The position numbers and the translations under genes are program-made. From assembly GCA_937123825.1 (NCBI GenBank), contig CAKZKQ010000482.1, forward strand, positions 1-64,000: a DNA stretch of 64,000 bases. The letters run 5' to 3'. Shown here piece after piece: positions 7,748-16,887 of this stretch; the stretch's first letter is position 1, and each line of letters opens with the position of its first letter. The stretch is from an uncultured Pseudomonadota bacterium (GTDB lineage: Bacteria > Myxococcota_A > Bradymonadia > Bradymonadales > GCA-2716585). Below the pieces are notes generated by a model. That model saw nothing but the letters and a program-made list of their open reading frames with translations. It was not told the origin of the DNA and did not search any database.

Positions 7748-9271
7748 TCAACGGTCGCGCAGTTTGTCCAACTCGTAACGCTCTACTTTGCGGATCAGAT
7801 TCCGGCGGCTGACGCCAAGCTCTTTGGCGGTGCGCGTCTTGTTCCAGCCGGTGCGGCGCAAGCTCTCCAGCAGCATCCGCCGCTCCAGCGCCTCCAGTGC
7901 CCCGGGCAGGTCTTGACGGGGCACCTGACCGACCGATGGGTCCAGCTCCGTGGAGAGGATGCGGGGGGAGAGCAGGTTTTCGCTGATCTCTTCCTCGCCG
8001 CTGGCCAGGACCACCAGACGCTCGACCTCGTTTTCAAGCTCGCGGATGTTGCCCGGCCAGTTGTAGCTCAGCACGCGCTGCTTGAGGGACTGGCTAATTC
8101 TTGCGGGGACGATGTCCATCTGGCGCTCGGCGCGGCGCAGGAAGTGCTGCACCAACAACTCGATGTCCTCTTTGCGTTCGCGCAGCGGCGGCACCACGAT
8201 GTTGATGACGTTGAGGCGGTAGTAGAGGTCCTCGCGGAAGGTCCCTTCGCGCACCATGGACTTCAGATCGCGGTTGGTGGCGGCGATGATCCGCACGTCC
8301 ACGCGCCGCACCACCGTGTCGCCGACGGGCAAAAAGGTGCCTTCCTGCAAGACGCGCAGCATCTTGACCTGGAGCGTGGGCGACATGTCCCCCACCTCGT
8401 CCAAAAAGAAGGTGCCGCCGTTGGCGATCTCAAAGAGACCCTGCTTGTCGGTCACTGCGCCGGTAAAGGCCCCTTTTTTGTGCCCAAAAAGCTCGCTGTC
8501 GAGCAGGTTGTCGTTGAGCGCCGAGCAGTTCTGCACCACAAACGGCCCCTCAAGGCGGCGCGAGTTGTAGTGCACGGCCCGCGCGATCAACTCTTTGCCC
8601 GTACCGTTCTCCCCCTGGATCAAGACCGTCGACTCCGAGTCGGCCACCTTGTCCAAGATCCGAAAGAGGTCCAGCACCGGGGTGGACTGGCCAATGATGT
8701 CGCCGTAGCGGCCCTGGGGGCGGACCACCTCGGGGCGGCGCTGGCTGTGGGCGTATTGGCGCATCTCGGCGCACGCCGCCTCGATCAACACCTCAATTTG
8801 AGCGCGGTCCTCGGGGCCCAGCCGGGTGATCTTGGCGGTGGCCTGACCGCTGGGCTCAAGCGAGAGCGCGCGCAAGCGCTTGTGGAGGTAGTGCGCGTCG
8901 TCATCCCCGGCGTGCTGGGGCCAGTAGCCCGAGACATAGAAGGTGCCGTAGAGATCGCCGCCAAGGTGCACCGGGCGCAACAGCGTCGCCAGCCCCGCGT
9001 GACAGCGCAGCTCCGAGATCTCTTCTGGGGGGAGGTTGCCGTCCCGCGCGGCCGCCGACCAGCGGCGGTTGGAGCCCGCGCACGAGCCAGACTCGTCGCC
9101 TCGGGTCATCAACTGAACGCAGACGGGCAGGTCGACCGCCGCGCCCGCCTCGCCAATGGGCAGCGCACGCCCGTTGACCAGCAGCCCGCACCACAATCCC
9201 CAGCGGCGGCGCAGCAACTCGCCGATCACCCTCACACCCTGGAGCCGCGCCAACCTGTAGCCGTCTAGCAT
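7748..9271 (-). CDS. Sigma-54 dependent activator with N-terminal PocR-type sensor domain
   Basis: A 507-residue transcription activator. Residues about 10-120 resemble the PocR sensory domain (C-V-Q-L ... C-H-A-G-L, then G-D-L-Y-G-T-F-Y-V-S-G), which binds small molecules. Residues about 190-430 are the AAA+ sigma-54 interaction domain: Walker A G-E-N-G-T-G-K-E (220-227), the GAFTGA loop (267-272) and Walker B F-F-L-D-E (288-292). The end is a Fis-type helix-turn-helix (T-A-K-E-L-G-V-S-R-R-N-L-I-R-K). It opens promoters held by sigma-54 RNA polymerase. No receiver domain is present, so it is not a two-component partner. Targets are unknown; no clear -24/-12 site was found nearby. Confidence 0.92.
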   Translation of the reverse strand: MLDGYRLARLQGVRVIGELLRRRWGLWCGLLVNGRALPIGEAGAAVDLPVCVQLMTRGDESGSCAGSNRRWSAAARDGNLPPEEISELRCHAGLATLLRPVHLGGDLYGTFYVSGYWPQHAGDDDAHYLHKRLRALSLEPSGQATAKITRLGPEDRAQIEVLIEAACAEMRQYAHSQRRPEVVRPQGRYGDIIGQSTPVLDLFRILDKVADSESTVLIQGENGTGKELIARAVHYNSRRLEGPFVVQNCSALNDNLLDSELFGHKKGAFTGAVTDKQGLFEIANGGTFFLDEVGDMSPTLQVKMLRVLQEGTFLPVGDTVVRRVDVRIIAATNRDLKSMVREGTFREDLYYRLNVINIVVPPLRERKEDIELLVQHFLRRAERQMDIVPARISQSLKQRVLSYNWPGNIRELENEVERLVVLASGEEEISENLLSPRILSTELDPSVGQVPRQDLPGALEALERRMLLESLRRTGWNKTRTAKELGVSRRNLIRKVERYELDKLRDR

Positions 9272-9376
9272 CTGCTTTTGATTCCCATGGACCCCGATGG
9301 GAGCGGGGGACTTTGGGGTTTACGCTGGGCCAGGGGCGCTGGTTTGTGCCCCCGGCCGCGTCGGCGGCGCCTGAGG

Positions 9377-12300
9377 TCAAACCCCGCCGAGCGTCAACAC
9401 GTAGTCCGCCGGGCCGTTGTTGGGGTCGGCGTTGATGATCTGGATGAAGTACTGCTGCGTCTGCTGCGAGTCGTTTCTAAACCGGATGAACTCGGTGTTG
9501 TCATCGTCTTCTGATGCTTCAACCTCTTCACCTTGGCTGTTGTAGACGTACATGTCCAGGTTTGAGTTGGCTTGCAGGAAGATGGACTGGTTGCGGCGCC
9601 CAGGGACTTCAATCACAAACCAGTCCTCGTCAAAGGACGGGCAGATGCTCAGGTTGTCCTGGCTGCTGAAGCGGCCCACCGAGGTGGCCTCGTCAAAGTC
9701 ATCGTTGGGCTCCAGGCGGTCGGGGGAGCAGGGGCGCTGGTCTTCGACCGTGACCTCAAAGCGCAGCACGTTGCTGGTGCGGTCGACATCCTCGGTGTCC
9801 TGACCAAAGTCCACCACCACGGTGATGAAGTAGTCGCCCTCGGGCACCTGCTGGGGAATCTCAACTGTGATGTCTTCGTAGAACGCGCCGTCGCCGCCCG
9901 CCAGCGCGTCACGCGTGAAGACGCCCAGCGTGGCCACGCTCTGGTTGGGGGCGTCCACGGGGGTCAGGAAGATGGCGTCGGTGTGGGCGCTGGCCTGGGC
10001 TTCGCCCGCGTTGAAGACCTCGTAGCTGAACTGGAAGGTCCGGCCCACCTCGGGAATGATGAAGTCGCCCGCCGCCACCAGATCCACCTCCTGCTCTTCA
10101 ATCAAGCACACGTCCCCTTCGTCGATCTGGTCATCGCAGTTGTTGTCGATGCCGTCGCAGACCTCTTCGGTGACCACGGTGGCGGCCACGCGGGTGATGA
10201 CGTTGAGGTTGTTCTGGTCAGGGGCGTAGAGGAAGCCGTCGCGGTGGTAGGCCAGCGAGGCGGCCGCCTTGATCTGGGTCAACTCCAGCGCGTCGCCTCC
10301 TTCGCTGGTGCCACCCTGGCCGCTGCCAAAGCGCCACAGCGACACCTCCTGGGGCTGCTCGGCGTTGCTGTAGGTCATGCCGTAGAGGTTGCGACCATCG
10401 CTGGCGATGTTGCCCACCACGCCGTTGCCCGGGACCTGCAGGCGGAAACGCTCTTCCTCATCGTTGGGGTCAATGCCCGTACCAGGGTAGCGGAAGACAA
10501 AGGGGCTGTTGCCGTTGAGCTGCACCGTCCAGAACTGGTCGCGGAAGGCGTCGTAGGCCGCCGGGGACTCAAAGGTGTTGCGGCCATTCCAGAAGTAGGC
10601 CACCTCGGCGGTGCCCGCGTTGGGGTCGATCTCCCAGACCTGACCAGCCTGCTGGTTGGTGGCCAGGTTCAAGGCGTAGATCACCTCGCCGTCGGTGGCC
10701 ACACCGCCAAAGCCAAACTCCTGGGCGTTTTGCTGCGCCCAATCGGCCTCAATGGTCACCTCCTCCTGCAAGACCAGGCCGCTGGGCTCAGGCACAAAGA
10801 TCCGCACCGTCCAACCCCCAAAAGGCTGCCCATCCAGACCGTAAGCCACGTTGTAAATCCGCTCGCCGTCGCTGGCCAAAAGCACCGAGTAGGAGCTGCC
10901 GTTGTCCGTGATGAAGGGCGCGTCGGTACCGCTGTAGGCCCGGATGAGGCCGCCCTCGACGGGCACCTCCTGCCGGTCGCCGGGGGTGAACGGGGTGATG
11001 TCGCAGCCCACACCGTCGGCGCCGTTGCAGACCGTCACGCCGCGACCGCAGCGATCCTCACCGCAAATCTGGCCCGCTTCGGGGAACGACTCGTCGGTCT
11101 GACCATCGCAGTCATTGTCGATGCCGTCGCAGACCTCTGTTGTCCGCAAGCGCTCTCCAACGCAGGCCAACTGGCCGTCGACACACTCGGTCAAACCCGG
11201 CTCGCAGGCGTTGGGGTTCTCGGTGCACTGCTCACCCGTGCCCACAGCGTCTTCGTCGGTGTCGCCGTCGCAGTCATTGTCGATGCCGTCGCAGATCTCC
11301 TCGGGCACCTCGCCGCACTCACCGCAGGCGTTGAGCAGGCCTTCGTCGGTCTGACCATCGCAGTTGTTGTCCTGCCCGTCGCAAACCTCTTCGGGGAAGC
11401 GGCAGGCCTCAAACGCGCCTTCGATGCAGGTTTGACGGCCTTCGCTCTGGCAACCCTCCTGACTGCATGTCTGAACCAGCGGGTCTCCGGCCTGATCCTC
11501 ATCGGTTTCACCGTCGCAGTCGTTGTCCAAACCATCGCAGACCTCTTCAGAGGGCTGCTGGGACTGGCAAACGATCTGACCGCCGACACAGGCTTGGCGC
11601 CCTTCACAGGGGTTGTCGCCGTCCTGACAGGCCCCCAGATTGTCCAGGTTTTCGTCAATGCTGCCATCACAATCGTTGTCGACGCCGTCGCAGACCTCTT
11701 CTGGCAAGGGGCCGCACTCACCGCAGGCGTTGAGCAGTCCTTCGTCGGTCTGACCATCACAGTCATTGTCGATGCCGTCACACACTTCCTCAGGCACCGG
11801 ACCACACTCACCGCAGGCATTCAGGACGCCCTCATCGGTTTGTCCATCACAATCGTTGTCCTCACCGTCGCAGACCTCTTCAGGCACTGGACCGCACTCG
11901 CCGCAGGCGTTCAACACGTCTTCGTCGGTCTGGCCGTCGCAGTCGTTGTCTTGGCCATCACAGACTTCCTCGGGCACCGGACCACATTCACCGCAGGCGT
12001 TGAGGACGTTTTCGTCCGTTTCGCCATCGCAGTTGTTGTCCAGGTCATCGCAGATCTCATCGACCGGCCCCTGACCCCCTTCACAGGGACCCCACTGACC
12101 GTTGACACACTCGCGCTCACCGCGCTCGCATTGGCCTTCATCCAGGCCACAGGCTTCGCGCTGCCCAGACTCACAAGGACAACCCTCGTCGGTTTCGCCG
12201 TCACAGTCATTGTCGACACCGTCGCAGACTTCCTCAGGGACTTCGCCGCACTCGCCGCAGGCGTTGAGCAGGTCTTCATCCGTAAAGCCGTCGCAGTCGT

Positions 12301-13348
12301 TGTCGACGCCGTCACAGACCTCCATGGGCACCGGCCCACACTCGCCGCAAGCGTTCAGGAGGTCTTCGTCGGTCAAACCATCGCAGTCGTTGTCCTCTCC
12401 GTCGCAGACTTCTTCGGGGACGTCGCCGCATTCACCGCAGGCGTTGAGGACATCTTCATCCGTTTCGCCGTCGCAGTCGTTGTCGACGCCGTCACAGACC
12501 TCTTCACCTTCCTCCACGACGCCTTCACAGACCTCCTGGCCATCGACGCAGGCCGTTTCGCCGCGCTGACAGACGCCTTCTTCAGGGCCGCAGGCTTCTC
12601 CAAGACCAGGGATGCCGTTGTCGATCTCGCCGTCACAGTCGTTGTCCAGCGCGTCACAGACTTCGTCGCTCGGGAAGACTTCGCCTTCACAGGCCCCAAA
12701 CTCGCCATCAACGCAGGTTTCAGCGCCCGACTGGCAGGCGCCGATGTCGGCGGTGCCCTCTGGGCCGCTGTAGCAGGCGCGCGCCAGCGGTTGGCCGTCG
12801 TCATCCTCGTCGACGTCGCCATCACAGTCGTTGTCGACGCCGTCGCAGACCTCTTCGGAGGGGATGCAGTCGGGGCCGTCGTCTTCTTCAATCAAGAGCG
12901 TGAGCGCGACCTGTCCGCTGGCGTCGTTGGCGTCGGTGGCGATGACCTCAAACTCAAACGTTCCGGCCTCTTGGGGGGTGCCCTCCATCTGGCCGTCTTC
13001 GCTCAACTCCAACCCTTCGGGAAGCTCACCTTCGACGCTGTACTGGTAGGGCTCCTGGCCGCCGCTGGCGCCAAACTGCGCCACAAAAGCACGCCCCACC
13101 CTGGCCGGACCGATCATGGCCGGTCCCACCGAGATATCCACGGGCACGACGCACTCACCATCGGATTCAAAGGTGCCGTTGGGGCACACCCTCACATTGG
13201 GGCTTGATGGATCAGACTGACACCCAATGGCCAGCGCCAACACACACAGCGTCATCCACAGCGCTGCGGGTGTCCATCTTGGTTTGGTTCGCCTCAACGG
13301 ATTCTTTTGCGTTTGGGTCAACATCGTCGGTGATACCTTCTCCGGCAT
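9377..13348 (-). CDS. Large MopE-repeat, CARDB and PPC domain lipoprotein
   Basis: A 1323-residue putative surface lipoprotein: leader with lipobox A-I-G-C (Cys43), then an Ig-like cadherin-type (He_PIG) domain at about 70-150. Fifteen MopE-type motifs E-[VI]-C-D-x-x-D-N-[DN]-C-D-G follow between about 160 and 780, then a region of beta-strand-rich sequence. After a sixteenth motif (N-N-C-D-D) come a CARDB-like adhesion domain (about 1085-1200) and a C-terminal PPC domain. MopE-type motifs are proposed metal (calcium or copper) binders. An ATG eight codons in (13324) with GGAGAAGG upstream is an alternative start. Not obviously in an operon. A long reverse-strand ORF over this gene is a composition artefact. 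Confidence 0.85.
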   Translation of the reverse strand: MPEKVSPTMLTQTQKNPLRRTKPRWTPAALWMTLCVLALAIGCQSDPSSPNVRVCPNGTFESDGECVVPVDISVGPAMIGPARVGRAFVAQFGASGGQEPYQYSVEGELPEGLELSEDGQMEGTPQEAGTFEFEVIATDANDASGQVALTLLIEEDDGPDCIPSEEVCDGVDNDCDGDVDEDDDGQPLARACYSGPEGTADIGACQSGAETCVDGEFGACEGEVFPSDEVCDALDNDCDGEIDNGIPGLGEACGPEEGVCQRGETACVDGQEVCEGVVEEGEEVCDGVDNDCDGETDEDVLNACGECGDVPEEVCDGEDNDCDGLTDEDLLNACGECGPVPMEVCDGVDNDCDGFTDEDLLNACGECGEVPEEVCDGVDNDCDGETDEGCPCESGQREACGLDEGQCERGERECVNGQWGPCEGGQGPVDEICDDLDNNCDGETDENVLNACGECGPVPEEVCDGQDNDCDGQTDEDVLNACGECGPVPEEVCDGEDNDCDGQTDEGVLNACGECGPVPEEVCDGIDNDCDGQTDEGLLNACGECGPLPEEVCDGVDNDCDGSIDENLDNLGACQDGDNPCEGRQACVGGQIVCQSQQPSEEVCDGLDNDCDGETDEDQAGDPLVQTCSQEGCQSEGRQTCIEGAFEACRFPEEVCDGQDNNCDGQTDEGLLNACGECGEVPEEICDGIDNDCDGDTDEDAVGTGEQCTENPNACEPGLTECVDGQLACVGERLRTTEVCDGIDNDCDGQTDESFPEAGQICGEDRCGRGVTVCNGADGVGCDITPFTPGDRQEVPVEGGLIRAYSGTDAPFITDNGSSYSVLLASDGERIYNVAYGLDGQPFGGWTVRIFVPEPSGLVLQEEVTIEADWAQQNAQEFGFGGVATDGEVIYALNLATNQQAGQVWEIDPNAGTAEVAYFWNGRNTFESPAAYDAFRDQFWTVQLNGNSPFVFRYPGTGIDPNDEEERFRLQVPGNGVVGNIASDGRNLYGMTYSNAEQPQEVSLWRFGSGQGGTSEGGDALELTQIKAAASLAYHRDGFLYAPDQNNLNVITRVAATVVTEEVCDGIDNNCDDQIDEGDVCLIEEQEVDLVAAGDFIIPEVGRTFQFSYEVFNAGEAQASAHTDAIFLTPVDAPNQSVATLGVFTRDALAGGDGAFYEDITVEIPQQVPEGDYFITVVVDFGQDTEDVDRTSNVLRFEVTVEDQRPCSPDRLEPNDDFDEATSVGRFSSQDNLSICPSFDEDWFVIEVPGRRNQSIFLQANSNLDMYVYNSQGEEVEASEDDDNTEFIRFRNDSQQTQQYFIQIINADPNNGPADYVLTLGGV

Positions 13349-13672
13349 GCGGCTGCCGGCTGTGATGCTCTATGGCGCGTGGGCTTGTTGGAGGAGCTGT
13401 TGGGCTCAGCGCCGGGGCAAATCAAAGCTGCCCTATGGGGGGTTGAGTCTGATGGGGACCTGGTTCCCACCATGTTTTTCTTTATACTAGAAAATTTCAC
13501 TTAAAACGGCAAACAGGATCGCCTTCCATTCGCCATCACACGACGCACGGTGTGCTTGACAGCCCATTTGGGTCGCTCTCTACTCTTCCTAGATGCTCAG
13601 AGAGGCCCTGCGGACTGCGCACAAGGAATCCTTTGAGACGCTGCGGGCAGTGCAAACAGAACCTGACATGGG
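13349..13672. promoter_or_regulatory. Divergent promoter region
   Basis: A 324-base non-coding region between two divergently transcribed lipoprotein genes. For the plus gene at 13673 there is TTGACA at 13556-13561 and TCTACT at 13579-13584, 17 bases apart, a good sigma-70 match. Toward the minus gene an AT-rich patch at about 13474-13502 contains TATAAA on the minus strand and could hold its promoter. Confidence 0.5.
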
Positions 13673-14386
13673 ATGCCGATGAGCACACCACCTTTTAAAT
13701 CTCTCTTTGTTTTTTCTGTCCTGCTGGTTGCCGCCATCGGATGTGGAGACCCTGATTATTCGGGCTCGGGCTCGTCCAATGCCAACAACGACCCCGGCAA
13801 CAACGACGTCAACAATGATTTGAACAACGACGTCAACAATGACCAAAACAATGACGTCAACAACGATCAGAACAACGACGTCAACAATGTTGAGGCGAGG
13901 ATTCCCCTGCGCCACCGGGCCACCGCCGATGCATGCGATGACGCGCGCTCGGAGAGCAATGCGGGGCTCAACTACCCCGAAGACGAGATGTTGGCGTGTC
14001 GCCTGGATTCGGACTGCGTCGATGGCCCCAATGGCCGCTGTGTCGACTCTCGCTTTGGGCCTGATTGCACCTACGACGGTTGCTTTCAGGACGATGAGTG
14101 TGGGGGGCAGGTGTGTCTTTGCGGCGAGTCTTCCTTGGGGGTCAACCGCTGCTTGAGCCGCGGCGATTGCCTGGTCGACGCCGATTGCGGCCCTGGAGGC
14201 TACTGCTCGCCGTCGTTTGGCGACTGCGGCTCTTACAGTGGCGTGGTGGCCTTCTACTGTCACACCCCCCAAGACGAATGCATTGATGACAGCGATTGCG
14301 AAGGGCAGTTCGACTTTGGCGGTTACTGCGCCTTCAACCCCAGCGTGGGCCGCTGGATGTGCTCCAATGCCGAATGCGATGGCTGA
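13673..14386 (+). CDS. Asn-rich-linker, Cys-rich lipoprotein of unknown function
   Basis: A 237-residue putative lipoprotein with a signal peptide and lipobox A-I-G-C (Cys24). After it, residues about 37-72 form a low-complexity linker made of repeated N-N-D-[VLQ] units, of the kind common in lipoproteins of this bacterial group. It is followed by a Cys-rich domain (about 85-237) with D-x-D-C and C-x(4-6)-C patterns suggestive of disulfides or metal binding. The last codons overlap the start of the downstream cytochrome gene (ATGGCTGA), so the two are translationally coupled and probably work together at the cell surface. Confidence 0.75.
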   Translation: MPMSTPPFKSLFVFSVLLVAAIGCGDPDYSGSGSSNANNDPGNNDVNNDLNNDVNNDQNNDVNNDQNNDVNNVEARIPLRHRATADACDDARSESNAGLNYPEDEMLACRLDSDCVDGPNGRCVDSRFGPDCTYDGCFQDDECGGQVCLCGESSLGVNRCLSRGDCLVDADCGPGGYCSPSFGDCGSYSGVVAFYCHTPQDECIDDSDCEGQFDFGGYCAFNPSVGRWMCSNAECDG

Positions 14387-15671
14387 GAACCCTTTGGATG
14401 GGGGCTTTGCGGCTTCTGTGCGTCGGCGGTCTTCTTTTGCGGTGAGATTTTGGGCCTGTTGGGGGCTCGCGGTGGTCTGTTTGGGACCATTGTGCGGCTG
14501 CGCGCCCGAGGATGGGGATGTGGTGCGTGCCTCTGAGGTGTCGCGCTATCTGGGCGACGCTGCGTTCCGGCGTCAGGCGTTGGAAGCATCGCTGGTCAAC
14601 CCCCAAAACACCTACGCCCGGCTGCGGTTGGAGTCTTACACCGAGGACGGCTGGGGACGTTTGCCGTTGTGGAACCCTCGTTCGACGCCTGTGTTGGAGT
14701 TGAACGCCGAGCCTCCATCCCCTGAAGCGTTGGGGCCGGGGATGGCGTTGTTGCCCGACGATGCGGGGCCGCAGGCATTGCTGGCGTTGGGTGAGCAGGC
14801 ATTTTTTCGTTACCCGATGCAGCCTGGGGACTACTGGCGAGGGGCTTTGGAGGGGGTTCAGAGTGCCCAGCGCTACGGTTTGTGGTCGGACGAGTCGTGG
14901 GGTGTGGGCGGGTTGATGTGGGTGGCCTTGCCTGACGGCTCGGTGGAGACGGCGGCGACCTGCGCCACGTGCCACGCAGCGCCTGTGGATGGTCAGGTTG
15001 TGGCGGGGTTGGGAAACCCGCTGCTGGATGTGGGGGCGTTGACGGCCCATTGGTATGGGCAACTCGACAGCCCATCCAGGGCGTGGGGTCCTGGCCGGTT
15101 GGATGTGACCGGGGATGGGGTGGAGAACCCCGTGACGATCGCCGATCTGCGTGGCAGCCGGTCGCAGCAGCACCTTCACCGCACCGCCACGCTGCACAAC
15201 GATCTGGTGGCGTTGGCCATTCGGATTGAGACGCTCTTGATCACGTCTCATGGTCAGGCGCTGCGGCCGCCGCGTCAGGTGGCAATGGGGTTGGCCCTTT
15301 ACCTCTATCAAGGAATGGAGCCCGAGCCGGTGCGCGCGCCAGACGAGCTGAGCCGTCAGGGGAGGCTGATCTTTGAGCGTCTGTGCGTGGGTTGTCACAG
15401 CGGACCCGGCGGTGCAGGGCCTGCGGTGCCGGTCGAGGCGGTGGGAGGGGACGCGGCGGTGGCGTTGAGCCCCGCTCGGGCGACGGGTTATTGGCGCGTG
15501 CCGAGTTTAAGAGGGGTGGCCCAGCGAGGGAGGCTCTTTGCCGATGGACAGACGGAGGGCCTGAGCGCGTTGTTTGAGGCGCGGGGCGACGGTGAGCAGG
15601 CCCATCCTTTCGGACTGGAGTTGGACAACGGTGAGCGCCTTGCGCTGATCGCGTACCTGGAAACCTTTTGA
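14379..15671 (+). CDS. Di-haem c-type cytochrome lipoprotein
   Basis: Start set at ATG 14379, overlapping the preceding gene by 8 bases; longer in-frame starts lie inside that gene. The 430-residue protein has a hydrophobic leader and lipobox L-C-G-C (Cys41). It has two haem-binding CxxCH motifs, C-A-T-C-H (195-199) and C-V-G-C-H (336-340), and a C-terminal cytochrome-c-like fold ending in A-L-I-A-Y-L-E-T-F. The layout recalls di-haem peroxidase-like or electron-transfer cytochromes. The peroxidase assignment is not proven. It probably carries electrons in the periplasm or at the outer membrane. Confidence 0.85.
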   Translation: MAENPLDGGFAASVRRRSSFAVRFWACWGLAVVCLGPLCGCAPEDGDVVRASEVSRYLGDAAFRRQALEASLVNPQNTYARLRLESYTEDGWGRLPLWNPRSTPVLELNAEPPSPEALGPGMALLPDDAGPQALLALGEQAFFRYPMQPGDYWRGALEGVQSAQRYGLWSDESWGVGGLMWVALPDGSVETAATCATCHAAPVDGQVVAGLGNPLLDVGALTAHWYGQLDSPSRAWGPGRLDVTGDGVENPVTIADLRGSRSQQHLHRTATLHNDLVALAIRIETLLITSHGQALRPPRQVAMGLALYLYQGMEPEPVRAPDELSRQGRLIFERLCVGCHSGPGGAGPAVPVEAVGGDAAVALSPARATGYWRVPSLRGVAQRGRLFADGQTEGLSALFEARGDGEQAHPFGLELDNGERLALIAYLETF

Positions 15672-15681
15672 GGGGTTTGGT

Positions 15682-16740
15682 TCAGGGTTGTAGGCCGCTT
15701 TTGTTGTCAAAGACCGGTTCAACCGGCGGCGTTTCGGGCTCGGGTTGGCACTCGACCAGCGCCAGGCTCATCTTGAGCGCTTCCTGATCGCGTCCACTGC
15801 AAGACAAAGACACAAAGAAGTCTCCGCCCAGGTCAATGGCGTCCAGGACGTGGGTGCGGTGGTCTCTGGGGGCGGGCAAACGGCGAGTCATCTCGCGGTG
15901 GAGGGCGGCGCGCGGGTGTGGGGGGCTGGTGACGTTGTCGCGCTCTCGGGTGCTGACGCCCACGGCTTGGCCTTCGGCGCTGAGTTCAATGAGGATGTCG
16001 GTTGTTTTGGGGGTGGTGGCGCCGTAATCGAAGTCGGGGATGCTGGGGCCGACGCCGTCGATTTTGGGGGGCAGCGGGACGACGTTCCGGCATGAGAGGC
16101 GAACCCTCAGGCCGCCGTAGGGCGCTTCTTGGGCTTGAACGCGGTCGCAGCGGATCATCTCGGGGTGTCGCAGGACTTTGCGCCGCCACAGAGGTTGGCC
16201 AGCGCTGTCGAGCTTCCACAGGTATACCCCATGGCCGTTGGGCGCCACCACGTGGTAGCCGTCTCCCCAGCGCCCGGCGTTGTGGTGGAGCGCCTGGCCT
16301 CGTGGCAGCTCCAAAACCTGATCGAGGAGCGTGTTTTGCAGGCCCGCGCTGTGCGTGGTGACCAGCAGGTCTTTGTCTTTGACAGAGACGGCCATGACGC
16401 CTGTGGGCATTTCAAGGAGTTTGAGCCGGGCGCCAGTGTGGGGGGTTTGGAGCCGCTGGAGGTTCTGACCTCGGGCGTCGATGGAAAAGAGCTGGTAGGT
16501 GCCGTCGGCTTTGGCGCGCGCGGCGCCGTAGAGCATGTCGGTGTGTTCCAGCAGGAGCCCTCGGCAGGCAAAAGCGCTGGTGGCGCTGCCCAGGTCGTGC
16601 TGAACCTGACGCTGACAGCCGGTCCCGGTGCGCTCGGGCAGAGCGGTCATTTCGGGGCCTTCGGGGGCTGCGCAGGCGCCCACGGTCAGGAGCAGGGCGG
16701 GCAAAAATGACCCGAACACAGATTTTTTTAGATCTTCCAT
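15682..16740 (-). CDS. Putative lipoprotein of unknown function
   Basis: The frame stays open far upstream, but only as the shadow of the VWA gene. The start is placed at ATG 16740 because it gives a signal peptide with lipobox V-G-A-C (Cys23) and has GGCAGGTGG just before it. The 352-residue mature part has repeated hydrophobic strand patterns (G-V-Y-L-W-K-L, D-L-L-V-T-T) suggesting a beta-propeller-like fold, but no family is recognised. It faces the cytochrome gene convergently, 10 bases apart, and is divergent from the VWA gene at 16888. Confidence 0.7.
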   Translation of the reverse strand: MEDLKKSVFGSFLPALLLTVGACAAPEGPEMTALPERTGTGCQRQVQHDLGSATSAFACRGLLLEHTDMLYGAARAKADGTYQLFSIDARGQNLQRLQTPHTGARLKLLEMPTGVMAVSVKDKDLLVTTHSAGLQNTLLDQVLELPRGQALHHNAGRWGDGYHVVAPNGHGVYLWKLDSAGQPLWRRKVLRHPEMIRCDRVQAQEAPYGGLRVRLSCRNVVPLPPKIDGVGPSIPDFDYGATTPKTTDILIELSAEGQAVGVSTRERDNVTSPPHPRAALHREMTRRLPAPRDHRTHVLDAIDLGGDFFVSLSCSGRDQEALKMSLALVECQPEPETPPVEPVFDNKSGLQP

Positions 16741-16887
16741 CCACCTGCCCCGTTGAACTTCAACGTCACACACCAGCAACCGTGCCCACAGAGCACGGGC
16801 GACCTGAAACCAGCTTGGCTGGCCGTTGTCGCGCTGCTTCTTTGCCCCACCGGCCCGCTTTGAGGGCTCACCATAAAGGTTTGCATC

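Noticed and set aside
7736-9268. 510-codon plus-strand ORF
   Set aside because: Antisense of the sigma-54 activator gene, whose AAA+ motifs are complete on the minus strand.
11000-12860. CRISPR-like array in the repeated region
   Set aside because: The repeats are in-frame Cys/Asp motif codons with varied spacing and sequence, not identical direct repeats with unique spacers.
9572-13207. 1211-codon plus-strand ORF over the MopE-repeat gene
   Set aside because: It is an open antisense frame created by the high-GC codons of the repeated minus-strand motif; no ribosome site and a product rich in repeated hydrophobic V-A-V-V-V-D-A-V segments with no known fold.
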